A stretch of DNA of 64,000 nucleotides from Streptomyces griseus subsp. griseus (GCF_000720255.1 NZ_JOJE01000042.1:1-64000), one strand, 5' to 3'. Counted from the first letter of the stretch, positions 1 through 10,004 are shown. Translations and numbers: made by a program. The notes: a model not told the origin generated them from the letters alone.

Positions 1-1242
1 GGGCGCGGAGTTGGCACTGGCGACACCGTCGACCTTCTCGAGGGCGGTGACCAGTTTCCTCTCGGCGGCCTTGCCGGCGGCGTCGGGGGCCTGGACCGCT
101 AGGACGAGCGGGCCGTTGAAGCCAGGCCCGAACCCGTCGGCGATCATGTCGTACGCCTGACGGTTCGTCGAGGATGTGGGCAGGTTGCCGTCGTCGGAGG
201 CACCCAGGCGCAGCGACAGCGTCGGCAGCGCGAGCGCCGCGAGCACGGCCAGGGCGACGAGACCCAGAGTCCTGGGCCTGGCCTGCACCCGCTCGGCCCA
301 CCGGCCCCACACGCCGGTGCGGCCCGAAGAGCTCGGCCCGGTCCAGCCGGACATCTCGCGGCGCTGCTTGCGGCTGAGGACGCGCGGACCGATCATCCCG
401 AGCAGTGCAGGCAGCAGGGTGATGGCGGCCAGCACGGTCAGTGTGACGGTGATCGCCGCGCCGATCGCCATGCCGTTGATGATGCCGACGTTCAGGGTGA
501 GCATGCCCAGCACGATGAACAGCGCGTAGTCGATGCCCACGCCCAGGCCGATCAGCGAACCCAGGGTGAGCGTGGTGTCGGAGAGCGTGATGACGTGGCT
601 GAGCAGCATCACCGTGACCGCGGAGGTGCCGACACCGACGATGGCCGTGATGATGGGCAGCGCTGCCACCCAGACCGCCCGGAAGACGAACAGCAGCACG
701 ATGAAGGCGAGGACGATGCCCATGGCGTCGGCGACCGCGTTCGGCTCCGGGTTGACGGTGAACGCCTGCCCGTTGAGGGCGATGTGCAGGCTCCCCGTCT
801 CCGGTTCGGTGGCGAGTTCCTTCACGTGGTCGATCTGGGCGTCCGAGACGTCCTGGTCGAACGCGACCGTCGCGTAGGCGGTCCTGCCGTCCTTGCTGAT
901 CTGTCCCTTGCCGACGGGTGCGTAGGGGCTGGTCACCACGGCGACGCCCGGCGCGTCGGCGATGCCCTTGAGCGTGCCGGTCATCGCCTTCTCGGCGGCG
1001 GGCTCGGTGACCTCGCCGCCGTCCAGCTGCCAGACCACCCGGCCGCTCTTGCCCGCGGCGCTGTCGGAGGCCTGCTGCAGCAGGGCCGTGGCCTTGGCCG
1101 AGTCGGTGTCCTGTGAGGTCGGGCTGTTGCCGAAGGCGCTGCCGGCGGCGCCGACCCCGGCTCCCAGGGCGAGCAACAGACCCACCCAGACCAGGACGAC
1201 TGCGAGCCGGTGCCTATGACACCAGCGGGCGAGAGGGGACAT
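1..1242 (-). CDS. MMPL family transporter, 5' part (runs off left edge)
   Basis: RND-type MMPL exporter of the cytoplasmic membrane, a family that exports lipids or small molecules using proton motive force. The first 414 codons are present and the 3' end lies outside the window. The start is the ATG at 1242. Residues about 12-34 are the first membrane helix, followed by a large extracytoplasmic loop containing the tract TSPYAPVGKGQIS. A block of hydrophobic segments at about 170-285 includes GSLIGLGVGIDYALFIV, the MMPL signature. A basic cytoplasmic linker and another membrane segment follow before the second loop. Family members are usually about 700-750 residues, so roughly the first 55 percent is seen. 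No neighbour in the window suggests a substrate. Confidence 0.9.
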   Translation of the reverse strand, partial: MSPLARWCHRHRLAVVLVWVGLLLALGAGVGAAGSAFGNSPTSQDTDSAKATALLQQASDSAAGKSGRVVWQLDGGEVTEPAAEKAMTGTLKGIADAPGVAVVTSPYAPVGKGQISKDGRTAYATVAFDQDVSDAQIDHVKELATEPETGSLHIALNGQAFTVNPEPNAVADAMGIVLAFIVLLFVFRAVWVAALPIITAIVGVGTSAVTVMLLSHVITLSDTTLTLGSLIGLGVGIDYALFIVLGMLTLNVGIINGMAIGAAITVTLTVLAAITLLPALLGMIGPRVLSRKQRREMSGWTGPSSSGRTGVWGRWAERVQARPRTLGLVALAVLAALALPTLSLRLGASDDGNLPTSSTNRQAYDMIADGFGPGFNGPLVLAVQAPDAAGKAAERKLVTALEKVDGVASANSAP

Positions 1243-1815
1243 CGACGTGCCTTTCCAGAAAATGCCATGCGCCGGAGCCGGTGATCACGGCCCACCCTCA
1301 CGCTCGCAGTTCTCCGGACTCTCGTCATTGGCCGTTCGCAGACACTTGCGCCTACTGCGATCGCAGCAGACGCGGTGGCGAAGAATGGGGGTGCCCCCTG
1401 TGGGCGGAGCGGAAGCCGCTGGTCCAGACGTGGTGAGCAGGCCTGAGGCGCGAACCGAGGCGGTGAGATCGTCGACACCGGAGCCGCCGGGCAGGCGACC
1501 GCTACGCCCCGACACCCCTCACCCAAGGCCGTTGTTGGTGGCCGCGCCCGTCCCCGACCCAGTCGCACAGCGCGAGCACCGGGAGGAGCGGCGCGGGCTC
1601 CTGGCGCGTGAGCGGGCGGAACAGGGCGCTGCTCAACGCGTCGACCACTGCAGCGACCCGGGACAGTTCGGCTCATGAGCAGGGACACCGGTGATGACTC
1701 ACGCATCCTGCGGACATCTCCGCGAGGTGGCCCGGCGCGGATATCCGTAGCCACGACGGCGCCTGCCTTGCCCGCCCGCCATGTCGCTGCCACTGCAGCC
1801 CCACACCTCGCCCCC

Positions 1816-2084
1816 TCGAACCGGGCTACCGGCGCGTGCTGGTGGCGCCCAGACCCGGCGGTGGGCTGACCTCGGCCTCCACCAGACTGGCCATCCCGCA
1901 CGGCGAGGTTTCGGTCGATCGGCGTGTACAGGGCGAGACGCTCACCGTTCGGACCACTCTTCCTGACGGCGTCAGCGGACTGTTCTCGCAACCCGGGGAA
2001 GGGGACGTGGTCGAACTCGGCGCGGGCACCCACGCATTCTGCGTCGGTGGGCTTCGCGATCTTGTTGCCAAGCCGCAGCAGTGA
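1816..2084 (+). pseudogene. C-terminal fragment of a GH78 alpha-L-rhamnosidase
   Basis: The plus frame from about 1816 reads EPGYRRVLVAPRPGGGLTSA, continues with AIPHGEVSVDRRVQGETLTV and ends near VVELGAGTHAF before a TGA at 2084. This pattern (GYRxxxVAPRPGGGLTxA, then G-x-V-S-V-x-W, then LGAGxHxF) is the C-terminal beta-sandwich of GH78 alpha-L-rhamnosidases. The expected Trp after VSVD is Arg. Nothing upstream reads as the catalytic barrel in any frame, so only about 85 codons of a gene of roughly 900 remain. The identification rests on remembered family consensus. Confidence 0.7.
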
Positions 2085-2358
2085 CGGCGAAGTGGAACTG
2101 ATGGATGCCGTGGCCCATGGTGGGGCCGCCACCTCGGCTCCCCCTTGCCGCGCCAGGCGACCGCGAAGCAGGCGTCGTCTCGATACCACAGGGTGTGGCA
2201 GACCTCGGCCATGGGAGCGCCGAGACGAGAAATCCGGGCCGCCCTCACGCTCGTGGCCGGCGACGAGGTCGTCCTCGGCCACCGAGCCCTGGGAACGCGG
2301 TTCGCGATGTCCGTCATCAGGCTGAACCCGGCCTTCGTCTTCCTCTTGGTCGGCCAGC

Positions 2359-2404
2359 GCTACCTCGTCAAGGGAATCGCTACCTCGTCAAGGGAATCGC
2401 TACC
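2359..2404. repeat. 20-base tandem repeat, 2.3 copies
   Basis: The unit gctacctcgtcaagggaatc occurs perfectly at 2359-2378 and 2379-2398, followed by the first six bases of a third copy. It lies in decayed sequence and alters no recognisable gene. Replication slippage is the likely origin. Confidence 0.9.
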
Positions 2405-2629
2405 ACGGGAATGAAGTAGCCGCACGGCGGGCGATCACGGAACCGAACAACTGGGCGTCTCGTTGGAGTGGCCAATCATGCCGACCGGGTCCCGTACCGA
2501 ACCGGCATGGTGTCAGCCACCATGCGCGCGTCCGGGGCGGGGCAACGGACCTGTGGGCGAGCCTCCGGTCCGGACGGCCGTACTCCCTGAGCCGATGGCT
2601 CCCGCGAGACGGCCTGCCTCACATCGAGT

Positions 2630-5600
2630 TCAACGGCCCTGCCCGGCTTCCGTCGGGACGGGGTCCGCGTTCTCCCGCAACTCGCCGAGTATGCGCGCCT
2701 GCTCGGCCTGGTAGCGCTCAATGGCCGCGAGTTTGACGCCTTCGTATCCACGGACCGCATCGGGCAGCTCCGCGAGCCGGCGAACCTCGGCCAGGTTCTC
2801 CTCGTTCAGGAGCACGAGCGCGGTCTTGATCGACTCCCGGTACTCGGCGATGAGATCGCGCTCGATGCGTCGCATGTGCTGGAGTCCGAACACATCGAGG
2901 CGGGTCCCTCGAACGCGCCGCAGCCCACGCAGCAGTATGAGGACCGGGCGGAACCAGCTTCCGAGAGCGACCTTCCTTTCCATGCCCAGGGTTCGCAGGA
3001 CGGGCGGATGCAGACGGTAGGAGCGTCGGCTCCCGCTTCCGAATGCCGCGGTGATGTGGTCGTCCACGGCCGGGTCGATGGCGAGTCGTGCAACCTCGTA
3101 CTCGTCCTTGTAGGCCATGAGCTTGTGGAGGCAGCGGGCGACAGCCTCGGTCAGCTCGGTCGAGCCGTCGGCGGCAGCGCGCTCCGTGGCCGCCACCGTC
3201 TGGACGAAGTCGACGTAGGCGCGGGCGTAGCGCCTGTCCTGGTAGTCGATGAGGTCGGCCACACGCACGGTGAGGAGGCGATGCAGCTCCGATTCCTCAT
3301 CATCGGTGACCAACGCCACGAGCTCGGTAATCCCGGCGGGCAGCCGCAGTTCCACGTCTGGGAGCGTCGGGTCGGCAAGCGTGGCACTCAGGGCCTCGGG
3401 GTCGGCGACCGCCTGGCGGCCTCGCCGGAAGGCCTGCACATTGCGTTCCACGGCGACTGCGTTCAGGGTGATGGCCTCTTCGATGGCTGAAGCCGACATC
3501 GGCAGCAGCCCGGTCTGGTAGGCGGCGCCCACCAGGAGCATGTTGGCGTACTGCTCGTCGCCGAACAGCTGCTCGGCCAGCGCGCCGGAGTCCAGAGCGA
3601 TGAGCTGGCGCATCGCGTCGTGGACGGCATGACGTACGACATCGGGAGCCGGGAAGCTGACGGCGGTGTCGACCACCATCTGCCCGGTGGGTATCTCGGT
3701 CGTGGTCATGACGGCGACGGTGCGGTCCGCGGAGGCGACGGAGAGGTACTTCGGGTCGGTCGCGACGAGCGGATCGCACGCGAGGTAGAGGTCGCACTGC
3801 CCCTCGGCGATCTTGGCGCCCTGTTCGACGACACCCTCGGTGATCCTGATGTCGGAGACGACCGCGCCGCCCTTCTGGGCCAGTCCGGTCTGGTCGAGGC
3901 TGCGGGCGTGGCGGCCGTCGATGACGGCCGCGGTCGCCAGCACCTGCGAGATGGTGACGATGCCGGTTCCCCCGATCCCGGTGATCCGCATGCCGAAGGA
4001 GTCGGCGCCGGCCGCGCGGGCAGGCTCGGCGATGTCGGTGGCCCCCAGGGCGGGAAGCTCGGCGCGCTTCGGCTTGCCTGCGGGTGTGATGGTCATGAAC
4101 GCCGGGCAGTCGCCGTCGAGGCACGAGTAGTCCAGGTTGCACGAGGACTGGTCGATCCTGGTCTTGCGGCCGAACTCGGTCGGGACCGGGTGGACGGACA
4201 GACAGTTCGACTTGCGGCCGCAGTCACCGCAACCCTCGCAGATACGCTCGTTGATCCACACGCGCTTCGTCGGCGCCTCGGCCTTGCCGCGCCGACGCGC
4301 ACGCCGTTTCTCGGCGGCGCATTCCTGGTCATGGATGAGGACGGTGACACCGGCAGTGGCCTTCAGCTCCGCCAGCGCCTCCTCGATCTCGGCCCGGTCG
4401 AGAACCTTCACCGACTTCGGAAGCCGGGCCCGGGGGATGCGGGCCCTGTCCTCGGTCGTGATGATCACCTTGGCGACGCCTTCGTCGAGGAGCGTGGCGG
4501 CGAGCCGGTCGACCGGCAGGGCGCCGACGGCGTCCTGGCCGCCGGTCATGGCGACCGTTCCGTTGTAGAGCAGCTTGAACGTGACGTTCACCCCCGCGGC
4601 GATCGCCGCCCGCACGGCCAGGCTGCCCGAATGCATGAAAGTGCCGTCACCGATGTTCTGCACGAAGTGGTCGGTGTCGACGAACGGCTCCAACCCGATC
4701 CACTGAGCACCTTCCCCGCCCATCTGGGTCATGCCGACGACCGAGCCGACCTGTTCGGGATCCATGAACACGACCATCGAGTGGCAGCCGATCCCAGCGC
4801 CGACCAGTGAGTCCCCGCCGGCGGTGGTCGAGGTGTTGTGCGGACACCCCGAGCAGTAGTACGGACTGCGGGCCAGGAGCGGCAGCGCCGACGTCGTACG
4901 GGCTTTGGGCCGCTGACGCCAAGCGCGGGCGGCTTCGATGCCGAGCGGAGCGAGCACCCTGGACAGTCCGGTGGCGATGCTGTCCGCGTCGAGCTCTCCT
5001 GAGCGACTGAACAGCGATCGCCCGTCCTGGTCCTGTTTGCCGTGGACGACCGGGGCGTCGGTGCGGCCGTAGAGGATCTCCTTGACGGCGGTTTCGAGGA
5101 ACGGCCGTTTCTCCTCGACGACGACCAGCTGGGCGAGACCGTCCGCGAACTCGATGACGGCGTCACGTTCGAGGGGGAAGATCATGCCGAGCTTGAGGAT
5201 CCTGATGCCGTACCGTGCGAGGTCTTTGTCGGTGAGGCCGATGATGCGGAGGGCCTCGCGGACGTCGAGATAGGTCTTACCGGATGTCAGGATGCCGATC
5301 CTGTCCGACGGCCCGCACTGGACCACGCGGTTGAGGCGGTTGAGGCGGGCGTACTCCACGGCGCGAGGGAGGCGGATGTCGTGCAGGCTGCGTTCGAGGG
5401 CCATGAGGTTGGCGCCCAGGAGCATGGAGCTCGGCTTGTGCGGGCTGGGGCTGGCGTCGCCTTCAGTGACCGTGATGCGATCGCGCGCCACGACGGCCGT
5501 GGACGCCGCGTCCGCCACCGCGGTAGCGATCTTCAGGCCCGACCACAGGCCGCTGAACCGGGAGAGGAACTGCGCGTGGAGCCCGAAGTCGAGGACGTCC

Positions 5601-6160
5601 TGGGCATCGGCCGGGTACAGCGTCGGGATCGCCAGGTCCGCGAGCGTCGCCTCGCTGGCACACGGCACGCTGGACGACTTGGCTCCCGGGTCGTCGCCGA
5701 CCAGCGCGACGGCACCGCCGGAAGGGCCGGTTCCCACCAGGTTCGCGTGGCGGAGAGCGTCGGAGGCGCGATCGAGGCCGGGGGACTTGCCGTACCAGAT
5801 GCCCACGACGCCGTCGCACCGCGAAGCGCCGACCTGGCCGGCCAACTGGCTGCCCATGACGGCGGTCGCGGCGAGCTCCTCGTTCAGCCCCGGTTTGTGG
5901 ACAATGTCGTGCTCGTGCAACAACGCCCCGCGTCGGCCCAACTCGATGTCGTAGCCGGCGAGTGGTGATCCCTCGTATCCCGAGACGAATGTCGCGGTAC
6001 GCAGTCCGTTCGCGTTGTCACGCCGGGAGCGGTCCAGCAGAACGCGGACGAGAGCCTGGATCCCGGAGAGGTGCACGATGCCTTCCTCGCGGCGGTAGCG
6101 GTCATCCAGACGAAAGCGTCGGCTGCCCAGCTGCCCGGTCTCGGTGATGGGTGCAGTCAT
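2630..6160 (-). CDS. Indolepyruvate:ferredoxin oxidoreductase, fused IorA-IorB type
   Basis: Large fused 2-oxoacid:ferredoxin oxidoreductase of about 1176 residues, cytoplasmic. The family oxidatively decarboxylates aryl-pyruvates to aryl-acetyl-CoA using TPP and Fe-S clusters. The order is an N-terminal pyrimidine-binding-like domain, a TPP domain near residue 435 with YYCSGCPHNTS and GIGCHSMVVF, a cysteine cluster CEGCGDCGRKSNC near residue 640 with further Cys near 685, then a gamma domain beginning GIGGTGIVTISQ near 728. A C-terminal domain of unknown role follows. A GTG at 6175 is in frame, but GAGG lies about nine bases before the ATG at 6160, so I chose the ATG. It is the last gene of the long unit, 78 bases after tetR. 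An aryl-pyruvate substrate would fit the aminotransferase at 16776. Confidence 0.88.
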   Translation of the reverse strand: MTAPITETGQLGSRRFRLDDRYRREEGIVHLSGIQALVRVLLDRSRRDNANGLRTATFVSGYEGSPLAGYDIELGRRGALLHEHDIVHKPGLNEELAATAVMGSQLAGQVGASRCDGVVGIWYGKSPGLDRASDALRHANLVGTGPSGGAVALVGDDPGAKSSSVPCASEATLADLAIPTLYPADAQDVLDFGLHAQFLSRFSGLWSGLKIATAVADAASTAVVARDRITVTEGDASPSPHKPSSMLLGANLMALERSLHDIRLPRAVEYARLNRLNRVVQCGPSDRIGILTSGKTYLDVREALRIIGLTDKDLARYGIRILKLGMIFPLERDAVIEFADGLAQLVVVEEKRPFLETAVKEILYGRTDAPVVHGKQDQDGRSLFSRSGELDADSIATGLSRVLAPLGIEAARAWRQRPKARTTSALPLLARSPYYCSGCPHNTSTTAGGDSLVGAGIGCHSMVVFMDPEQVGSVVGMTQMGGEGAQWIGLEPFVDTDHFVQNIGDGTFMHSGSLAVRAAIAAGVNVTFKLLYNGTVAMTGGQDAVGALPVDRLAATLLDEGVAKVIITTEDRARIPRARLPKSVKVLDRAEIEEALAELKATAGVTVLIHDQECAAEKRRARRRGKAEAPTKRVWINERICEGCGDCGRKSNCLSVHPVPTEFGRKTRIDQSSCNLDYSCLDGDCPAFMTITPAGKPKRAELPALGATDIAEPARAAGADSFGMRITGIGGTGIVTISQVLATAAVIDGRHARSLDQTGLAQKGGAVVSDIRITEGVVEQGAKIAEGQCDLYLACDPLVATDPKYLSVASADRTVAVMTTTEIPTGQMVVDTAVSFPAPDVVRHAVHDAMRQLIALDSGALAEQLFGDEQYANMLLVGAAYQTGLLPMSASAIEEAITLNAVAVERNVQAFRRGRQAVADPEALSATLADPTLPDVELRLPAGITELVALVTDDEESELHRLLTVRVADLIDYQDRRYARAYVDFVQTVAATERAAADGSTELTEAVARCLHKLMAYKDEYEVARLAIDPAVDDHITAAFGSGSRRSYRLHPPVLRTLGMERKVALGSWFRPVLILLRGLRRVRGTRLDVFGLQHMRRIERDLIAEYRESIKTALVLLNEENLAEVRRLAELPDAVRGYEGVKLAAIERYQAEQARILGELRENADPVPTEAGQGR

Positions 6161-6238
6161 CGTCCTCTTCCTCACAACAATCTGGGGCTGCTAAAGGTCC
6201 CGCCCGTCTGCGCGTGCGGAGAGACGGCTTCCTCGCGG

Positions 6239-6853
6239 TCAGGCTGGTTCGCCCAGCCGAGCAGTCGCCCAGCCGAGCAGTGCGCCGCGGAACGTCGATA
6301 CCAGTCGGCGCGTGATCTGAGCGGGCGGCAGTGAGAGCGTGTCACGCAGGTCGAAGATCTCCCGAGGGTCGAAGAGGACGTTCCACAGGAAGGCGGCCTC
6401 GTCCTCGACGCCGGCGAGCTCGCCCACCCCGAGAATCGCCACGAGTTCGCGGATGGGGCGGGCAAGGGCCTCCGCCTGGCCTTCCAAGTACGGCTCCTGG
6501 GCCTTGTACCGCGCGAGGAACCCTTCCGAGGACCGGCGGTGCACCAGCGCCGCGCCTTCGGCGAGGATGAGGTCCACCCAGAAGCCGCAGACACTCTCGA
6601 GCAGGGCCAGACCGTTGCTCGGCTGCTCGAGACTGTGATCGCGGAACTTGCTCACGATGTCCCGTCGGTAGGCACTGAGGGCGTCGTCCGCGGACTCGAA
6701 GTGCCGGTAAGCCGTCGCGACCGACACATCCGCCTGCCGAGCGATGTCGGCGAGGCTGATCGGCTGCTCGCAACGCTCGAAAAGCTCTGCGGCGGCCTGG
6801 ATCAGCTTGGCGTTGTTCAACCGCTGATCCCTGCGCATGAGCGTCCTCTTCAT
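6239..6853 (-). CDS. TetR family regulator
   Basis: TetR-type repressor of 204 residues. The helix-turn-helix is at residues 32-52 (SLADIARQADVSVATAYRHF). The ligand domain contains FLWNVLFDPREIFDLRDTL, which closely resembles FLYNAMFDPREILDL in the TetR at 18200, so I infer the two are paralogues. It starts ten bases after the RraA-family gene and precedes the indolepyruvate oxidoreductase, so it is probably cotranscribed with the enzymes it may control. The ligand is unknown. Confidence 0.88.
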   Translation of the reverse strand: MKRTLMRRDQRLNNAKLIQAAAELFERCEQPISLADIARQADVSVATAYRHFESADDALSAYRRDIVSKFRDHSLEQPSNGLALLESVCGFWVDLILAEGAALVHRRSSEGFLARYKAQEPYLEGQAEALARPIRELVAILGVGELAGVEDEAAFLWNVLFDPREIFDLRDTLSLPPAQITRRLVSTFRGALLGWATARLGEPA

Positions 6854-6862
6854 CTACGCGGC

Positions 6863-7513
6863 TCATTTCGTGGGCGCTTGCTTGGCCTGCGTGCGCATGC
6901 CCTGCTCGGATTCCGCGATCCGCGCCAGCTCGGCGGCGATTTCATGCGCCTTCTTCAGGGGCACTGCGACGACGCCGTCGGCGTCGGCCACGACCACGTC
7001 ACCGGGGTTGATGACGACACCGCCGATGGCGACGGGCGTCCCGACGGCTCCCGGGCCGTGTTTCCACGGCCCTGCCGGCGTGACCGAACGCGACCACACG
7101 GGGAATTGCTGCTGCCGGATCTCGTCGCGGTCCCTGACCGCTCCGTCGACGATCGCTCCCACGGCTCCCCGCGAGGAGAAGTACTGGGTGAGGATGTCGC
7201 CCATCACGGCCCGGCCCGGGTAACCGAATCCGTTGATGACGAGGAAGTCGCCGGGTTCGATGTGCGCGACGGCGTCGATCACGGCCAGATCGTCTCCGGC
7301 GACCGTCAGGACCGTCAGGGCGCTACCCACGACACGGCAGCCGTCCCAGAGGGGGGTGATGCCGCCGTCGGGCATGCCGAGGCGCCCGAGTGCGTCTCCG
7401 ATGTTCGCGACCGAGTGCCGCTGGAACTGTGCGAGCAACTCCCCGTCAGGGCGCTGCCACTTCGGGCCGACCTCGATGTTGGGCGAGCCGGCCGATGTCG
7501 GCGCGTAGGTCAT
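6863..7513 (-). CDS. RraA/HMG-aldolase family protein, candidate 4-carboxy-4-hydroxy-2-oxoadipate aldolase
   Basis: Cytoplasmic protein of 216 residues in the RraA-like fold. It carries the Arg-Asp pair at 127-128 (VDGAVRDRDE) preceded by GAVGAIVDG, which in class II HMG/CHA aldolases binds substrate and divalent metal. NPGDVVVADADGVVAVP is also present. Family members include the aldolase that ends the gallate and protocatechuate 4,5-cleavage pathways (LigK/GalC), and other members regulate RNase E or act on other 2-oxo acids. Its ATG overlaps the GH2 stop (ATGA), so the two are translationally coupled. Given the LigAB genes at 24.6-25.8 kb an aldolase role is attractive, but the closest neighbours are sugar genes. 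Confidence 0.8.
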   Translation of the reverse strand: MTYAPTSAGSPNIEVGPKWQRPDGELLAQFQRHSVANIGDALGRLGMPDGGITPLWDGCRVVGSALTVLTVAGDDLAVIDAVAHIEPGDFLVINGFGYPGRAVMGDILTQYFSSRGAVGAIVDGAVRDRDEIRQQQFPVWSRSVTPAGPWKHGPGAVGTPVAIGGVVINPGDVVVADADGVVAVPLKKAHEIAAELARIAESEQGMRTQAKQAPTK

Positions 7514-9981
7514 TTCTGTCCTTCCCCTGTCTCGTGATGAATGGGTGCCTGGACGACGTCGATCTCGAGGGAGGCGTCCGGGAGTCCGTGTGCCCGGGCT
7601 GTGACGGTGATCCGTCCCGTTTCCCCGGTGGCCCGGACGATCGCCAGGGCACGACCCTTGAACGACGTGGCGGAATCGTCGAGGAAGCTCTCCTCGGTGG
7701 CCGGAGCTCCCGTACCGAATCCCTGGAGGACCCCGGGACCGTCGACCCGGATCGTGATCTTCGTGTCCCGGGCCGGGTTGAGCACACCGTTGCCGTCGAC
7801 CAGGTTGATGCTGATGTGGGCCAAACGCTGGGGATCGGCGGTGAGTTCGGAGCGGTCCGTCTCCAGGCTCAGGCGCGTGGGCTCGCCGGCGGTGCGCAGC
7901 GCCGAGCGTCCCACTTCCGCTCCGTCGCGGTACGCCACGACCTCCAGGACGCCGGGCTCGTAGGGCACGTCGGCTTCGGCGAGGAAGTTCCGCTCGGTAC
8001 CGACGGGCACGGTCGCGACGGTGGTGCCGTTGAGCCGGAACTCGACCTCTTCGGCTGCCGCGTAGGCCTCGACATGGAGCGGCGAGCCGACGGGAACGTC
8101 GAAGGTCCAGCTGGGGGAGACATCGGTCCAGGTCCATGCCCTGGGCTTGATGACGTAGCCGTCGTCGCGGGGGTGTCGCACGGCGAGGTAGGGCGTCTGT
8201 GTGAGCCCGTAGACGATCTCGCGGTAGTACGAGATCGGGTGACGCTGTCCGACGATGTCGATGTCCCCGCACTCGGCGGTGAGCCACGGGTAGGGGGCGC
8301 GGTGTACCTGCTGGTCCTCGGGATACACGTGCCGGCCGGTTCCGACCTCGCCGAGGAAGTCCCATGCGGTCCAGGTGAAGTCGCCGATGACGTGGGGGTT
8401 CTCGGTGACGAGCTGCCACAGCTGGTCGATCTTCGTCGGGAACGTCTCCGAGCCCACGACCACGCGGTTGGGGTGGGCCTCCTTGTCCAGCAGGTACCGG
8501 CTCTCGCCGTAGTTGAGCCCCACGACGTCGAGTACGGAGGCGGGCTCGGCGAGTCGCTCACCGACGACCGGCGAGGCCATGAGGGCGTCGATCAGATGCG
8601 TCACCTGGCCCAGGTAGTCGTTCAGGCCCCGGACTGGGGCGGCGTCCTGGCCCAGTTCGGCCTTCAGCGCGGGGATCTTGTCGCGGGCGATGTACATGCC
8701 CTGGAGTGCGTGGGTGACCAGGCGGGTGGGGTCCTGCGCGCGTACCCGGTCGGCGATGCGGCGGCCCAGGCGCGTACCGTGGGGGGTTCCGGCTTCGATG
8801 ATCTCGTTGCCGATCGAGTACATGATCACGCTGGGGTGGTTGAAGTCCTTCGCCACGAGCGAGTCGACGTCGCGTTCCCACCACTGCGGGAATCTGCGCG
8901 AGTAGTCGTCACCGGACTTCGCGACCGTCCACACGTCGAACAGCTCGTCCATGACGAGCATGCCGAGGCGGTCGCACGCGTTGAGCAGGGCAATGCTCAT
9001 CGGGTTGTGCGCGGAGCGTACGGCGTTGAAGCCCGCGGCCTTCAGCATCCGCACCCGCCGCTCGGCGGCGTCGGCGAAGTCGGCGGCGCCGAGGATGCCG
9101 TTGTCGTGGTGGATCGCACCGCCGCGGAGCTTGACGGTCTCGCCGTTGATCCGCAGGCCGCGGATCGGGTCGGCGGTGACGGTGCGGATACCGAAGTGCG
9201 TGGAAGCCGCGTCGAGCGGCCCGCTGTCGTCAAAGAGGCGCACGGACGCGTGGTAGAGGTGGGGTGATTCGACGCTCCACAGTGACGGCCGTTGGACGTA
9301 CGCCCGCTGGTGGGTGGTGATCCTGTCGCCCGCCAGGAGCGTGACCCGGGCCCGGTCGGACGTCACGACCTCGCCCCCGGCGTCCAGGATCTCGAGAAGC
9401 ACTTCGACGACGCGAGTGGAGACGTCCTCGTTGACGATCTCGGTCGCCGCCACCACGGTGGCGAGATCGGCGTCGATGTCCGGCGTGGTGAGTCGCAGCC
9501 CGGTCGGGGTGACATGGACGAGGTCGCCGACGAGGACGCTGACGGGGCGGTGGAGGCCACCCCCCGAGTACCAGCGGGAGTCCTGGTGTGCCTGTGCGTC
9601 CACCCGGACGGTGTTGACCCGGCCGCACTGCAGGAATGGGTCCGCGCTGACGTGGAAGCGGGAGTATCCGCCTGCCCACTGTCCGGCGAGAGCACCGTTG
9701 ATGTAGACCATCGCGTCGCGGTAGACACCTTCGAGCTCGAAGATGACTCGCTTCGTCGCCCATTCCTCCGGCACGTCGAACTGCTTCTCGTAGGTCCACT
9801 TTCCGTCGCGGAAGTAGCCCGTCTGCGGTCCACCGGAGCTCTCCGCGGACCGCCCTCCCCCCAGCATGGCGTCGTGCGGCAGGGTGACTTCTTCCTCGCC
9901 GGCACCGGCGACCACGATCGCCTCGTGAACGGACACGAGGGGGCCGACGCGCCAGGCGTCGTTGAACGGGATGCGGATCAT
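7510..9981 (-). CDS. Glycoside hydrolase family 2 (beta-galactosidase/glucuronidase-like)
   Basis: GH2 enzyme of 823 residues without a signal peptide, so it acts on imported glycoside. The order is a sugar-binding jelly roll (about 1-165), an immunoglobulin-like domain (about 170-275), a TIM barrel (about 280-570) and C-terminal beta domains including an Ig-like bacterial fold. The acid/base Glu is in MYSIGNEIIEAG near 392 and the nucleophile Glu in VVVGSETFPTKI near 511. HNPMS near 330 is the usual GH2 motif. The start ATG has GGAAG upstream. It overlaps the RraA gene by four bases and follows the Gfo/Idh/MocA gene by 23. GH2 covers several specificities, and sequence alone does not choose one. 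Confidence 0.9.
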   Translation of the reverse strand: MIRIPFNDAWRVGPLVSVHEAIVVAGAGEEEVTLPHDAMLGGGRSAESSGGPQTGYFRDGKWTYEKQFDVPEEWATKRVIFELEGVYRDAMVYINGALAGQWAGGYSRFHVSADPFLQCGRVNTVRVDAQAHQDSRWYSGGGLHRPVSVLVGDLVHVTPTGLRLTTPDIDADLATVVAATEIVNEDVSTRVVEVLLEILDAGGEVVTSDRARVTLLAGDRITTHQRAYVQRPSLWSVESPHLYHASVRLFDDSGPLDAASTHFGIRTVTADPIRGLRINGETVKLRGGAIHHDNGILGAADFADAAERRVRMLKAAGFNAVRSAHNPMSIALLNACDRLGMLVMDELFDVWTVAKSGDDYSRRFPQWWERDVDSLVAKDFNHPSVIMYSIGNEIIEAGTPHGTRLGRRIADRVRAQDPTRLVTHALQGMYIARDKIPALKAELGQDAAPVRGLNDYLGQVTHLIDALMASPVVGERLAEPASVLDVVGLNYGESRYLLDKEAHPNRVVVGSETFPTKIDQLWQLVTENPHVIGDFTWTAWDFLGEVGTGRHVYPEDQQVHRAPYPWLTAECGDIDIVGQRHPISYYREIVYGLTQTPYLAVRHPRDDGYVIKPRAWTWTDVSPSWTFDVPVGSPLHVEAYAAAEEVEFRLNGTTVATVPVGTERNFLAEADVPYEPGVLEVVAYRDGAEVGRSALRTAGEPTRLSLETDRSELTADPQRLAHISINLVDGNGVLNPARDTKITIRVDGPGVLQGFGTGAPATEESFLDDSATSFKGRALAIVRATGETGRITVTARAHGLPDASLEIDVVQAPIHHETGEGQK

Positions 9982-10004
9982 TGGAACTTCCTTGCTCGAT
10001 CGTT

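Larger units (their letters stand above)
1243..2629. other. Decayed stretch without an intact gene
   Basis: About 1.4 kb between the MMPL gene and the oxidoreductase. Apart from the GH78 fragment and the 20-base tandem repeat listed separately, no frame here gives a protein I can recognise. The open frames are short or arginine/proline-rich, as expected for chance frames in GC-rich DNA. I read it as pseudogenised DNA. Confidence 0.6.

Noticed and set aside
981..2282. Long minus-strand open frame of 433 codons overlapping the MMPL gene start
   Set aside because: Arg/Pro/Ala-rich with no family pattern, and it is a shadow of the MMPL gene and the GH78 relic.
6863..8419. 518-residue version of the RraA-family protein
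   Set aside because: The upstream part overlaps GH2 out of frame, and the ATG at 7513 overlapping the GH2 stop is the natural start.
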